This document shows, in pieces, positions 8,793 to 17,730 of a stretch of 64,000 nucleotides of DNA. Below the pieces are notes generated by a model. It was not told where the DNA came from. It ran no database searches and saw nothing but the letters and a program-made list of their open reading frames with translations. Source of the stretch: CAKZNE01 sp963976435 (GTDB lineage Bacteria; Bacteroidota; Bacteroidia; Flavobacteriales; Schleiferiaceae); contig CAXBKQ010000018.1 of NCBI GenBank assembly GCA_963976435.1, forward strand, positions 1 to 64,000, in the 5' to 3' direction. The first letter of the stretch is position 1, and every line of letters starts with the position of its first letter. A program made the translations under genes and the position numbers.

Positions 8793-9235
8793 TTCACTTC
8801 CAAAATCATATCCACATGCCAAACACCTACATCGGGGTATGGTTCCGAAATAGTTTTAAAACCAAAAGCGGCATAAAAGTTTTCCAAATAGATTTGTGCT
8901 TGGATTTTAATCGTTTCTCTTGGGTGTTTTTCCCTGCTTTTCTCTAGGCTAAATTCAAATAATCTTTGCCCAAGTTTCTTTTGTCTATACTCTTCCCGAA
9001 CAGCCACCCTTCCTATGGAAACCTGGCTATATACTGTGTCTTTTGGAAGAATTCTAGAATAGGCAATAATTTTATTTTCCTGTTTTCCCAACACATGTAA
9101 TGCTTGTTGATCATAGTCGTCTAGCTCTGGGTAGGCGCAATCTTGTTCCACCACAAACACATCCGTTCTTAATTTTAGCAAATCATAGAGTTCGGTAAGT
9201 GTCAATTCTTTAAAGGTTTTGCAAACAAGAATCAT
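8789..9235 (-). CDS. GNAT family N-acetyltransferase, ElaA-like
   Basis: A 148-residue acetyltransferase of the ElaA subgroup: the opening 'LY.LLKLRTDVFVVEQ' with the conserved 'F.VEQ.C.Y.E.D..D' and the acetyl-CoA loop region 'RVAVREEYRQKKLGQRL' are visible. The substrate is unknown. The ATG at 9235 is preferred over the TTG two codons earlier. The gene converges with the ABC ATPase gene; their stops overlap by 4 bases. The terminator at 9264-9301 separates it from the outer-membrane protein gene transcribed from the same strand. Confidence 0.85.
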   Translation of the reverse strand: MILVCKTFKELTLTELYDLLKLRTDVFVVEQDCAYPELDDYDQQALHVLGKQENKIIAYSRILPKDTVYSQVSIGRVAVREEYRQKKLGQRLFEFSLEKSREKHPRETIKIQAQIYLENFYAAFGFKTISEPYPDVGVWHVDMILEVN

Positions 9236-9263
9236 TATCAAATTTTTTAGAGCCTTAATTTAA

Positions 9264-9305
9264 AACAAAAAGCTTCTCCACATTTCGGTGAAGAAGCTTT
9301 GTTTT
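9264..9305 (-). terminator. Rho-independent terminator after the outer-membrane protein gene
   Basis: The inverted repeat AAAGCTTCT...AGAAGCTTT, nearly perfect and extended by CCAC/GTGA-type pairs, is followed on the minus strand by a T-rich run. It lies between the stop of the 9327-10625 gene and the start of the acetyltransferase gene. Confidence 0.7.
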
Positions 9306-9326
9306 GGTTTGATTATGATTATTGGT

Positions 9327-10625
9327 TTATAGAGTCCATCCAATAGCAATACTTGCCATTTGAAAATCTTTATTAAAATCCTTGTCAATTTCGAAAAAGG
9401 TGCTAAAGTCATATTTAGCGGTAATTTTAAAACTTCCCCATCCAATTTGGGCCATGGCTCCATATCTAAACGGGTTTGAATAAAAGTCGTTTTTTATTTC
9501 AGATTTTACTGTTGATCCTTCAAAATCATTATACTCCAATCTTCTTCTTGAGGTTAACCTCACTCCTCCATACCCACCTACTCCAAGGGTAAAAGATTCG
9601 TCAATATCTCCAAGAGAACTAAGGTCCAGTTGTAACATTACCGGAATATTGAAGTACACAATTTCGAATTTGGATTTAGATATACTATTAGAATCTGCGC
9701 TAAATAAAGCACCCGTATTTGCTCCGGCTTCCTTGCTAATAACATTATTTCCTTTTAGCCTAAAATTGTGCCAGCTAAACTCTCCACCATATTTCAAATA
9801 CATTTTACTATAAGGTGATCCTATTCTGGTTTTCCAGCCTCCACCTAATTCAAAGGTAGTAGACTTCCAAAATTTTTGTTCTGCTGGCTCATCAATCACC
9901 TGGTATTGTCCATCTTCTAAAAGCTGGTTGAATCCAAAGTTGATATCGGAATACCCTTCCGTTCTTTTTATTTTATCTGTTTTATTTTCGTCATCATCAT
10001 CGTCCAAAACATCACCATCAAATTCTAGTGCAAATGGTCGGTCTCCTTCTTCACCATCTTTGATCGTTATACCATCTTCTGAGATGATTATTTTTTGTGG
10101 CTTTTTCTTTTTGTTGGTATCTAAAGGAGCTGTTGCATCTGGAAATGGAGGGAGGTCTGGCATAGGAGGAACATCTCCTGCTTCTTCATTGGCTTCTACC
10201 TGTGATTCCCAATCTTCCATTTTTTCTTCAAATTCTTCTGCCCAGGATTCCCATTTTTCGCCGTAGGCCTCTCCCCAGCTTTCCATCATTTCTTCAACTT
10301 GCTCCATGCTTTCTTCGGCATTCTCATTTATCTCATCCCTTTTTTCTTCAGCCTCTTCAGCGCTAATTTCTCCAGCTCTTTCTTGAGCATCAACATTTTG
10401 AAGCAATTCTTTTTGCTTGCTTTTAATTTCACTAGTTTTTGCTAATACCTCTCTTATAATTTTATTTAAATCTAAAGTAGAGAGCTTGGCTAGGTTGTCT
10501 GCTTCGAGGGTTATTTTATTCCCTTCAATTTCAATCTCCACAGAGTCTTGTGGGTTTTCTACCTGGGCCTTTGCTACCCCGAATGCGAGGATAAAAACAA
10601 AGGCTAATAAAATTTGCTTTTTCAT
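9327..10625 (-). CDS. Secreted outer-membrane beta-barrel protein with N-terminal acidic helical region
   Basis: The 432-residue protein starts with a clear signal peptide (MKKQILLAFVFILAFGVAKAQ). Residues 50-170 are charged and helical (Glu/Lys/Gln-rich, likely coiled coil), followed by a short Pro-rich segment, a Lys- and Asp-rich stretch, and a C-terminal part that looks like a small outer-membrane barrel of the PorT/OMP_b-brl_2 type ending in an aromatic residue pair 'GWTL'. The frame is open 21 codons further upstream, but the signal peptide sets the start at 10625. It is the third gene of a sigma / anti-sigma / OMP unit, 66 bases after its neighbour, so it may be the target or the sensor of that sigma factor. 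Exact function unknown. Confidence 0.7.
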   Translation of the reverse strand: MKKQILLAFVFILAFGVAKAQVENPQDSVEIEIEGNKITLEADNLAKLSTLDLNKIIREVLAKTSEIKSKQKELLQNVDAQERAGEISAEEAEEKRDEINENAEESMEQVEEMMESWGEAYGEKWESWAEEFEEKMEDWESQVEANEEAGDVPPMPDLPPFPDATAPLDTNKKKKPQKIIISEDGITIKDGEEGDRPFALEFDGDVLDDDDDENKTDKIKRTEGYSDINFGFNQLLEDGQYQVIDEPAEQKFWKSTTFELGGGWKTRIGSPYSKMYLKYGGEFSWHNFRLKGNNVISKEAGANTGALFSADSNSISKSKFEIVYFNIPVMLQLDLSSLGDIDESFTLGVGGYGGVRLTSRRRLEYNDFEGSTVKSEIKNDFYSNPFRYGAMAQIGWGSFKITAKYDFSTFFEIDKDFNKDFQMASIAIGWTL

Positions 10626-10691
10626 AATGTAATAGTTTGAATTTGGTTTGTTTTGTTTGTTGTTGCTTGAATTAATATTGTGTTTCATGAT

Positions 10692-11450
10692 TTATTCTTT
10701 CCTTAAAAAATTTCCCAGGCTTATTTCCAGTTTTGGCCTTCCTTTAATTTCTGTTTTAGGAAGTTCTAGTGGCTCGCCTTTAATTAAATTATCAAACTGA
10801 TCGCTGGCATAGGCAAATACCTTTTCCTTAAATTTTAATTTTTTGGGTGCTTGTTTATCCTCTTGTTCGGCATTGTCTTTATAAAAAGATCTTTCTGTTA
10901 CTGGCACCCTAATTTTTATTCTATCGAGCTTATCCTTATCTTCTGTAATCAAATCATCAAAGGCGATTAGCTCTTCATCCATCATCCAAAAATCTTCTTC
11001 TGCAGGGCTAATACTTGGCTCATTGCTTACATATTTCCCTAAGGTGCTTCCACTAGTTTTTAATATGGGAACAATTTTTTTTACGCTTTTAGTAGGTGAT
11101 TTTTTTGGAGAGGTGTTTTTATTGATGGTTGTTTTAGTTCCCTGATTTGGTTTATCTCCTTTTTTAGGGTTTCCTTCTTCTACAGCGCTTACACTAGGGC
11201 TTTCTAAGGTGGTGGCTGGAATTGGGTTTTTAGGAGAAAAATCAATTGGGTTATTACTAATATAAACCCAAGATGAAAGTCCTATTAATAAAGTAACCAC
11301 AGCGGCTCTCATAAAATAAAAACCTCCTTTTTTACTGTCTTCAGGCACCATCGCCTCTTCAATTTTTGTCCAAGCGGTATCTGATGGCTTAATTTCTTTA
11401 TTCGCTAATCCTTGCTTAAAAAGCTCGTCTATTGGATTTTTCTCTTTCAT
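10692..11450 (-). CDS. Putative anti-sigma factor, single-pass membrane protein
   Basis: A 252-residue protein with a short cytoplasmic N-terminus (residues 1-45, including 'PSDTAWTKIEEAM'), one membrane segment at about 46-66, and a low-complexity Lys/Ser/Pro-rich and then charged periplasmic part. The layout and the 4-base ATGA overlap with the upstream sigma factor gene are those of Bacteroidota anti-sigma factors. I cannot see a recognised zinc anti-sigma motif (HxxxCxxC), so the role is inferred from position and topology. Confidence 0.65.
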   Translation of the reverse strand: MKEKNPIDELFKQGLANKEIKPSDTAWTKIEEAMVPEDSKKGGFYFMRAAVVTLLIGLSSWVYISNNPIDFSPKNPIPATTLESPSVSAVEEGNPKKGDKPNQGTKTTINKNTSPKKSPTKSVKKIVPILKTSGSTLGKYVSNEPSISPAEEDFWMMDEELIAFDDLITEDKDKLDRIKIRVPVTERSFYKDNAEQEDKQAPKKLKFKEKVFAYASDQFDNLIKGEPLELPKTEIKGRPKLEISLGNFLRKE

Positions 11451-12010
11451 TGCTCCTTATATAAAAGTTGTCTCTGTCCTAGTTTGTTTTGTAGGTGTTT
11501 TCTTGCTTTACTCAGTTGGGACTTAGAGGTGTTCTCTGAGACTCCCAACATGTCTCCGATCTCTTTGTGTCCAAAACCTTCAATTGCATAAAGGTTAAAT
11601 ACGGTTTTATACCCTAGGGGTAACTCATCTATCAAGGCCATTAGGTGGTCAGCATCAATTTGTTCCCCTACATCTTCATGTGAAAAATGGCTGTGATTTT
11701 CTTCTTCTACCTCAACAAAAAGATTCTTTTGATAGCGGATAAAATTTAAAGATTCATTTACCATTATTCTTCTAATCCATCCCCCTAAGGCTCCATCACC
11801 ACTATACTGATCTATCTTATTAAATACTTTGATAAATGCATTTGAAAGAACCTCCTCGGCATCCTCGATACTTTTTACATACCTTCTACACACGGCCAAC
11901 ATCTGAGGAGAAAATTTCTCATACAATTCTCGCTGCGCACGACTGTCTCCGCGGAGGCATTGCTTAACAAGCTTTTGTTCTGATGTTGGTAGGCGTAATA
12001 GTAATCCCAT
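11447..12010 (-). CDS. ECF-type RNA polymerase sigma factor
   Basis: This 187-residue sigma-70 family protein has region 2 near residues 20-90 ('ELYEKFSPQMLAVCRRYV', 'AEEVLSNAFIKVF') and a region 4 helix-turn-helix near 130-180 ('LPLGYKTVFNLYAIEG..HKEIGDMLGVSE'). It directs RNA polymerase to a small set of promoters and is probably held by the membrane protein encoded downstream, whose start codon overlaps its stop. It is divergent from the RNase R gene across a 204-base spacer. No autoregulatory promoter could be defined, although a short inverted repeat GCAATAGTTGC lies at 12056-12066. Confidence 0.92.
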   Translation of the reverse strand: MGLLLRLPTSEQKLVKQCLRGDSRAQRELYEKFSPQMLAVCRRYVKSIEDAEEVLSNAFIKVFNKIDQYSGDGALGGWIRRIMVNESLNFIRYQKNLFVEVEEENHSHFSHEDVGEQIDADHLMALIDELPLGYKTVFNLYAIEGFGHKEIGDMLGVSENTSKSQLSKARKHLQNKLGQRQLLYKEQ

Positions 12011-12172
12011 TTTTCTTTATTGGCCTTGGTTACCTTTATGACAGGCCTTAACTATGCAATAGTTGCCCAAGGCTCTAATTTTTTTTTGTTTTTATTTAAA
12101 CTTTCTGATTATCAGTGAAAAAAATATTTGTTTCGAATTAACATTCTCTTTATTATATCTTAATTCAAGTCC

Positions 12173-12205
12173 TTGCATTGAACAAAAACTAATAATATAC
12201 CTTTG
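12173..12205 (+). promoter_or_regulatory. Putative promoter of the RNase R gene
   Basis: TACCTTTG (12198-12205) matches the TAnnTTTG -7 box and two TTG triplets (12173, 12178) lie at about the -33 distance. It is 10 bases upstream of the ATG at 12215. The rest of the 204-base spacer to the sigma factor gene is AT-rich and shows nothing else I can name. Confidence 0.55.
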
Positions 12206-12214
12206 TAATCAAAT

Positions 12215-14344
12215 ATGAGTAAATATAATAAAGGCAAGGGCCGCCTGTTAAAGATGGACGATCGTATAATTCGTGTCCTACAAAAAGAGCCCCTTAAAAG
12301 TTTCAATTACAAACAAATTTCCTCCCTTATTAAAATTAACGACCGCAACGAAAGGCAAAGAGTTCTTTTGTTGTTAGAGAATATGGTTAAAGAAGGAGTA
12401 ATTGAGTCCGTAGCAAGAGGAAAGTATCGCTACAAGCATCAAGATAATTTTATAATTGGCACGGTAGACATTACTTCTAATGGTTCTGCTTATATCATAT
12501 CTTCAGATAGTGATAAAGATATATACATCTCCCAAAGAAATATGGGTGGGGCACTTCATGGTGATACGGTTAAGGTATTGAGATATGCCCAAAAGAAAAA
12601 TAAAAAGCCCGAAGGGCAAATTGTTGAAATACTAAAAAGAAATAAAACAGAATTTGTTGGCATAGTTCAACTTGCAGCTCATCATGCTTTTGTTGTTGCC
12701 GATAGCCGTAGAATGCCATATGACTTCTTTATTCCCAAAGAACATATCAATGGTGCCAAGGACGGAGAAAAGGTAATTGTAAGCTTGTCTGACTGGCCAA
12801 AAGATGCAAAAAATCCCTTTGGAAAAATAATAGAAGTATTGGGTTTACCAGGAAACCACGATGTAGAAATCCACTCTATTCTTGCGGCTTATGATTTACC
12901 ACGATTTTTTCCAAAAGAAGTAGAGGATGAAGCTGAAAAAATAAATGAGCATATCTTAGAAGAGGAAGTAAAGAAGAGACGCGATTTTAGAGATGTTTGC
13001 ACATTTACCATCGATCCTAAGGATGCTAAAGATTTTGATGATGCCATATCAGTTGAAAAACTGAAGAATGGAAATTGGGAAATTGGGGTTCATATTGCAG
13101 ATGTTAGTCATTTTGTTAAAGAGGATTCTGCTCTTGAGGAAGAAGCTTTAAAAAGGGCTACCTCCGTATATTTAGTGGATAGAGTTGTTCCTATGCTTCC
13201 TGAAAAGCTTTCCAATAAAGTATGTTCCCTAAGGCCAAATGAAGAAAAGTATACTTTCTCAGCCGTATTTGAAATGGATGAAGAGGCCAATATTTTGAAG
13301 GAATGGTTTGGAAGAACTTTAATAAACTCCGACCGGCGATTCACCTATGAAGAAGCACAGGAAATTATTGAAAATGGTGAAGGAGATTTTAAAGAGGAAG
13401 TACTCCTTTTAGATAGCCTTGCCAAAATAATGAGGCAAGATAGAATGGGTGAAGGAGCTATTGCTTTTGATAGTTTGGAAGTTAGGTTTAATCTAGATGA
13501 AAACTCGGAGCCCATTTCTGTGTATTTCAAAGAGAGTAAAGACGCCAATCATTTGATTGAAGAGTTTATGCTATTAGCCAATAAAAGCGTAGCTCGATTT
13601 GTTGGAAAAGCTAAAGATGGAAAACCAACAGGAAAAACCTTTGTTTATAGAATTCATGATAACCCTGATCCCGATAAGCTTTTTGACCTCAACAATTTTG
13701 TAAAGCAGTTTGGATATTCTCTAAACACTAAAACTACAGAAAGCACCTCCCAAAGCATTAATAAAATGCTAAAACAAGTAAAGGGAAAGGGTGAAGCAAA
13801 TATGATAGAAAAGCTTACGGTAAGAACCATGGCCAAAGCTGTTTATAGTACCAAAAATATTGGCCACTACGGTTTGTCTTTTGATTATTATAGCCATTTT
13901 ACTTCTCCAATACGTCGCTATCCGGATATGATGGTGCATCGATTACTGCAGCATTATTTAGATGGCAAAAAACCACCTTCAGAATTAATTTATGAAGACC
14001 TTTGCAAACATTCCTCAGACCGTGAAAAATTAGCAACAGAAGCTGAAAGAGAGTCTATAAAATATATGCAAGTCCGATTTATGGAGAAACATATAGGAGA
14101 GGATTTTATGGGTGTAATTTCTGGAACTATGGAATGGGGTGTTTATGTTGAACTCAATGATTCCAAATGTGAAGGAATGATAAAAATTCGTGATTTTAAA
14201 GACGACTACTATATTTTTGATGAAAAAAATTACTGTATCGTAGGAGAGAGAAATGGAAAAGTTTACCAAATGGGAGACAGCATTATGATCAGAGTAAAAC
14301 ATGCTGATTTGGAGAAAAAGCAATTGGATTTCATTCCAATCTAA
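12215..14344 (+). CDS. rnr: Ribonuclease R (3'-5' exoribonuclease)
   Basis: RNase R degrades structured RNA processively from the 3' end and takes part in rRNA and mRNA turnover. The 709-residue protein has an N-terminal winged-helix part, two cold-shock/OB domains, a central RNB catalytic domain with the metal-binding Asp cluster 'DPKDAKDFDDA' near residues 267-277, and a C-terminal S1 domain from about residue 628. Length is near the usual 700-800. The tail beyond S1 is short, without the Lys-rich extension of the enterobacterial enzyme. It is followed by a small membrane protein gene after 50 bases. Confidence 0.96.
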   Translation: MSKYNKGKGRLLKMDDRIIRVLQKEPLKSFNYKQISSLIKINDRNERQRVLLLLENMVKEGVIESVARGKYRYKHQDNFIIGTVDITSNGSAYIISSDSDKDIYISQRNMGGALHGDTVKVLRYAQKKNKKPEGQIVEILKRNKTEFVGIVQLAAHHAFVVADSRRMPYDFFIPKEHINGAKDGEKVIVSLSDWPKDAKNPFGKIIEVLGLPGNHDVEIHSILAAYDLPRFFPKEVEDEAEKINEHILEEEVKKRRDFRDVCTFTIDPKDAKDFDDAISVEKLKNGNWEIGVHIADVSHFVKEDSALEEEALKRATSVYLVDRVVPMLPEKLSNKVCSLRPNEEKYTFSAVFEMDEEANILKEWFGRTLINSDRRFTYEEAQEIIENGEGDFKEEVLLLDSLAKIMRQDRMGEGAIAFDSLEVRFNLDENSEPISVYFKESKDANHLIEEFMLLANKSVARFVGKAKDGKPTGKTFVYRIHDNPDPDKLFDLNNFVKQFGYSLNTKTTESTSQSINKMLKQVKGKGEANMIEKLTVRTMAKAVYSTKNIGHYGLSFDYYSHFTSPIRRYPDMMVHRLLQHYLDGKKPPSELIYEDLCKHSSDREKLATEAERESIKYMQVRFMEKHIGEDFMGVISGTMEWGVYVELNDSKCEGMIKIRDFKDDYYIFDEKNYCIVGERNGKVYQMGDSIMIRVKHADLEKKQLDFIPI

Positions 14345-14394
14345 AATTAACTAATTTTAAAGGACTCAAATAGATAACCAAGGACTGAATCAAA

Positions 14395-14808
14395 ATGAAA
14401 AAAAGCAGCTTAGAAACAATTGTATTAATTCTCGGAATCGGAATTATCGGTTTCGCTTTGTTCATGTATTTAGTGGCAGAGCCAACAGGAGAATCCGCCT
14501 TTTATACCAATATGGTATTTGCACTAGGGTTTTTGATCTATATCCTCTACTCTATGATGAGCACCAAAAAATTAAATGCCGAAATTAGAGGACTAAACAA
14601 TCATGTAAAATCCTTAAAAGATACTATTCAGGAAAAAGATCAATTTATTAACAAGCTTGAAAAAAGGCAATCAGAACTTATAGAAGAAAACCAAGCTTTG
14701 AACAAATCTCTTTCCGAATCCCAAGCAACAATTTCTACATTAAACTTAAAAATTAAGGAATTGGAAGATCTTCAATCTACTTCAGAAGAATCTAATGGTG
14801 AAAACTAA
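14395..14808 (+). CDS. Small membrane protein with C-terminal coiled coil
   Basis: A 137-residue protein with two N-terminal hydrophobic segments (about residues 7-25 and 38-55) followed by a heptad-like helical region rich in Glu, Lys, Ser and Gln (60-130). I do not recognise a family. It lies 50 bases after rnr and before a strong terminator, so it is probably cotranscribed with rnr. The topology suggests a membrane-anchored helical protein facing the cytoplasm. Confidence 0.65.
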   Translation: MKKSSLETIVLILGIGIIGFALFMYLVAEPTGESAFYTNMVFALGFLIYILYSMMSTKKLNAEIRGLNNHVKSLKDTIQEKDQFINKLEKRQSELIEENQALNKSLSESQATISTLNLKIKELEDLQSTSEESNGEN

Positions 14809-14842
14809 AAAGACCCTTAAATTAGGGTCTTTTAATTTTTTT
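14807..14842. terminator. Bidirectional terminator between the rnr unit and the M1 peptidase gene
   Basis: AAAAGACCCT and AGGGTCTTTT form a 10-bp stem around the loop TAAATT, with T-rich sequence on the plus side and A-rich sequence on the other side. It serves the convergent genes ending at 14808 (+) and 14879 (-). Confidence 0.8.
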
Positions 14843-14878
14843 ATTTCATAAAGCAGCATCCTTTATTAAAAAACTGCC

Positions 14879-16744
14879 TTAATCTTCGGTTTCTTCGGTT
14901 TCCTCTTCTTCAGTTTCTACTTCTGGTTGTGGCCAAACATTATTAGCTCTATTAATATCAGCTACCCACTGTCCGGGATCAATTATTATTCTTTCTACAT
15001 CCTTATAATCTAAATCTACTAGCAACTGATAATTAATACTGGTCCATGGCCAAGCCTTGGATAATATCATATCCTTTTCATTTTTATTTCCAAACATGGA
15101 CAACAATGGAATATTGTAGGTTTTGATATGGCCATTTTTTAGCTCTACTCTTATATCCAAAGGTATAGGCATTTCACCAAGCCTCTGTAGATTAATGCTA
15201 AACATATCTTTTCCTTCTTCAATATTCATTATCGCATAGTCAATTTCTTTGTTGCTATTCATCCAAAAATTCAAATACCAATCCAATTGAATTCCGCTTT
15301 CTTCCTCGGCAATTTTTAAAAAGTCTTGTGGCTTAGGATGTTTAAATTTCCATTCTTCAAAATAGCGGAGCATAATTCTAGAAAAGCTTTCATCACCTAC
15401 AATATTTTTTAATTGAGCAACAAAAACTTCACCCCTTGAATAGGCAGAAATGCCATAGTGTCTATTTTTCTCAAAATAATCTCCAGGTGTAGATAATGGT
15501 TCTTTATCTGGTAATCCCATATAATAGTTATGATTGAGGTAAGCTCTTTCATGTGGATTGGCCTTATTGTGTTCTAGAATAATATTTAATACCTCTTCTT
15601 CAGCATAGGATGTAAATCCTTCATCCATCCAAGGATATTGAAATTCATTACTGGCTAGCATTCCATAATACCAATTATGTGCTGATTCATGAACCATTAC
15701 CCCTATTAATCCATTTAATTTTCCCGTACCTTTCAGCATGGTACACATGGGGTATTCCATACCTCCATCACCTCCTTGGATTACCGAAAATTGGGGATAA
15801 GCATATTCTCCAAACAAGCGGTTCATATTTTCGAAAAAAGACTGGGTATAACTAGGAAGTAATTCCCAATTTTCCTGCCAGTCTCCCGGTAAATAATAAA
15901 AATTCAACTCGGTATTTTTTGGTCCCATTACAGAAGTTCTAATAAAATCTGGATCGGCAGCCCAAGCAAAATCATGAACATTCTCCGCTTTGAACTTCCA
16001 GCTTCTCATTTTCTTTTTATTAGAGCTGAGCTCATAGCTTTTTAGGCCTTCTTTTTCAGCTAGTACGGTCCATTTAGATTCTGAATTTTGAAGAGTACCT
16101 GTTCCTCCAATTTTATATCTATAGTCTATGGAAATATTTACCTCGAAACTTCCAAATACTCCATAAAATTCGCGACCAACATATGGGTCTGGATGCCAAC
16201 CATCAGCATCATATTCTGCAAGTTTTGGATACCATTGTGTCATGGTATAATCCACTCCTTCTTTATTATGGCGACCACTTCTTCTTATCTGAACAGGAAC
16301 CTGAGAATTAAATTTCATGCTAAAAACCGTACTCTCTCCTGGCGGAATAGGTTCTATTAATTCTGCTTGCAATAGCGTTTCTTGAATGTGAAATTGCAAT
16401 TCTTTTTTTCCTTGCTTTAAAAATTTAATCTTGTGAAAACCTATTTCATCAGGCCCTAAAGCTTCAATCCTTCTTCCTATTCTTCTATCTGGATCAACAA
16501 TATTTTTAGCTCTATTATCCATCATACTTCCAGGTTGGAAAGCATTGAAATACAAATGATAAAAGATTTGATAAATAGTATCTGGTGAATTATTGGTATA
16601 ATGTAATTCTTGTTTTCCCTCAAACTGATGTTTTTCTACATCCATTTCAATATCCATTATATATTGAACCTCTTGCTGCCAATAAGAATCATTGGTTTGG
16701 GCAAATCCAAAAATGGGTATAATTAAAAAAATAAGCTTTTTCAT
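14879..16744 (-). CDS. M1 family zinc metallopeptidase (aminopeptidase-like), secreted
   Basis: The 621-residue protein has a short signal peptide, a beta-rich N-terminal domain as in M1 peptidases, a GGMEYP motif near residue 320 (the GxMEN-type substrate-binding loop), the zinc motif HESAH at about 349-353, and the third ligand in 'DEGFTSYAEE' about 18 residues later. The C-terminal end is a run of Glu and Thr residues. The start at 16744 is set by the signal peptide; a longer open frame reaches 16831 into the upstream gene. The MBL-fold hydrolase gene ends 17 bases before it, so both are likely one operon. It probably trims peptides in the periplasm or outside. Confidence 0.9.
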   Translation of the reverse strand: MKKLIFLIIPIFGFAQTNDSYWQQEVQYIMDIEMDVEKHQFEGKQELHYTNNSPDTIYQIFYHLYFNAFQPGSMMDNRAKNIVDPDRRIGRRIEALGPDEIGFHKIKFLKQGKKELQFHIQETLLQAELIEPIPPGESTVFSMKFNSQVPVQIRRSGRHNKEGVDYTMTQWYPKLAEYDADGWHPDPYVGREFYGVFGSFEVNISIDYRYKIGGTGTLQNSESKWTVLAEKEGLKSYELSSNKKKMRSWKFKAENVHDFAWAADPDFIRTSVMGPKNTELNFYYLPGDWQENWELLPSYTQSFFENMNRLFGEYAYPQFSVIQGGDGGMEYPMCTMLKGTGKLNGLIGVMVHESAHNWYYGMLASNEFQYPWMDEGFTSYAEEEVLNIILEHNKANPHERAYLNHNYYMGLPDKEPLSTPGDYFEKNRHYGISAYSRGEVFVAQLKNIVGDESFSRIMLRYFEEWKFKHPKPQDFLKIAEEESGIQLDWYLNFWMNSNKEIDYAIMNIEEGKDMFSINLQRLGEMPIPLDIRVELKNGHIKTYNIPLLSMFGNKNEKDMILSKAWPWTSINYQLLVDLDYKDVERIIIDPGQWVADINRANNVWPQPEVETEEEETEETED

Positions 16745-16761
16745 GGTTTGTTGTCTTCTAT

Positions 16762-17619
16762 TTAAAATATGTCTTTGAAATTGAAGGTTTGGTCTAACCT
16801 CACCCCTTTTTCTGTTTCTTTTACTGTGCAAATTTCATTTACATGGTCATGCTGAAGGAAAAGGTAAAAATCCTTTTCGGCAGCGAGTTTTAAAAATTCA
16901 CCCTTTTCTTTCAAGCTTATCAATGGCCGAGTATCATATCCCATAACATAGGGCAGTGGAATATGACCTACACTTGGTAAAAGGTCGGCCATAAAAACTA
17001 GGGTCTTTCCTTTGTAATTTATAATTGGGCACATTTGCGCATCGGTATGGCCACTCACAATAATACTTTCAAAGCCAAGAGGTGTTTTATAAATCCCATC
17101 TTCTTCACTAATTTCAGGAACAAAATTGAGCTGCCCACTTTCTTGTATCGGTAAAATATTTTCGGATAAAAAGGAGGCTTTTTCCCTTCCATTTGGTACT
17201 GTTGCCCATTTCCAATGTCTTTCATTAGACCAAAATTTGGCATTTTTAAAAGCCGGTTGGTAATGCTTAGAATTTGATTTTTCTATTGCACCGCCACAAT
17301 GATCAAAGTGCAGGTGAGTTAAAAAAACATCCGTAATATCATCTCTAGAAAAACCCAATTTTTTTAAATTTCCATCTAGGCTATCATCACCAAATAAATA
17401 GTAGTAGCTAAAGAATTTTTCGGATTGTTTATCTCCCATTCCTGTATCCACTAAAATTAATTTATCTCCTTCTTCTATCAATATACTTCTCATACTCCAA
17501 GAGCACATATTATTAGAATCGGCAGGGTTTGTTTTTTGCCATATACTTTTAGGAACTACACCAAACATAGCTCCTCCATCTAATTTAAAATTTCCAGTAT
17601 TTAAAGGATGAATTTTCAT
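16762..17619 (-). CDS. Metallo-beta-lactamase-fold hydrolase
   Basis: A 285-residue MBL-fold enzyme with the binuclear metal motif HLHFDH at residues 102-107, a following Gly-Gly, the bridging-region 'SGHTDAQ' and a late 'QHDH'. The overall pattern resembles the lactonase-like or quorum-quenching branch of the superfamily rather than beta-lactamases. The true substrate cannot be read from sequence. No signal peptide, so it is cytoplasmic. It precedes the M1 peptidase gene in a likely operon. Confidence 0.85.
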   Translation of the reverse strand: MKIHPLNTGNFKLDGGAMFGVVPKSIWQKTNPADSNNMCSWSMRSILIEEGDKLILVDTGMGDKQSEKFFSYYYLFGDDSLDGNLKKLGFSRDDITDVFLTHLHFDHCGGAIEKSNSKHYQPAFKNAKFWSNERHWKWATVPNGREKASFLSENILPIQESGQLNFVPEISEEDGIYKTPLGFESIIVSGHTDAQMCPIINYKGKTLVFMADLLPSVGHIPLPYVMGYDTRPLISLKEKGEFLKLAAEKDFYLFLQHDHVNEICTVKETEKGVRLDQTFNFKDIF

Positions 17620-17638
17620 TTTTGTGGATTTTGAATTT

Positions 17639-17646
17639 CAAAAATA
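17639..17646 (-). promoter_or_regulatory. Putative -7 element of the MBL-fold / M1 peptidase operon
   Basis: On the minus strand TATTTTTG fits TAnnTTTG and lies 19 bases before the ATG at 17619. No TTTG box at the usual distance was seen. Confidence 0.4.
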
Positions 17647-17730
17647 GATAAATAAAAAAGCCTCGCTCCATAAAAAATAAATTCCCTTGATTTTACAAAT
17701 CAATTAACTTGCATACTCCAATAAAAAATC

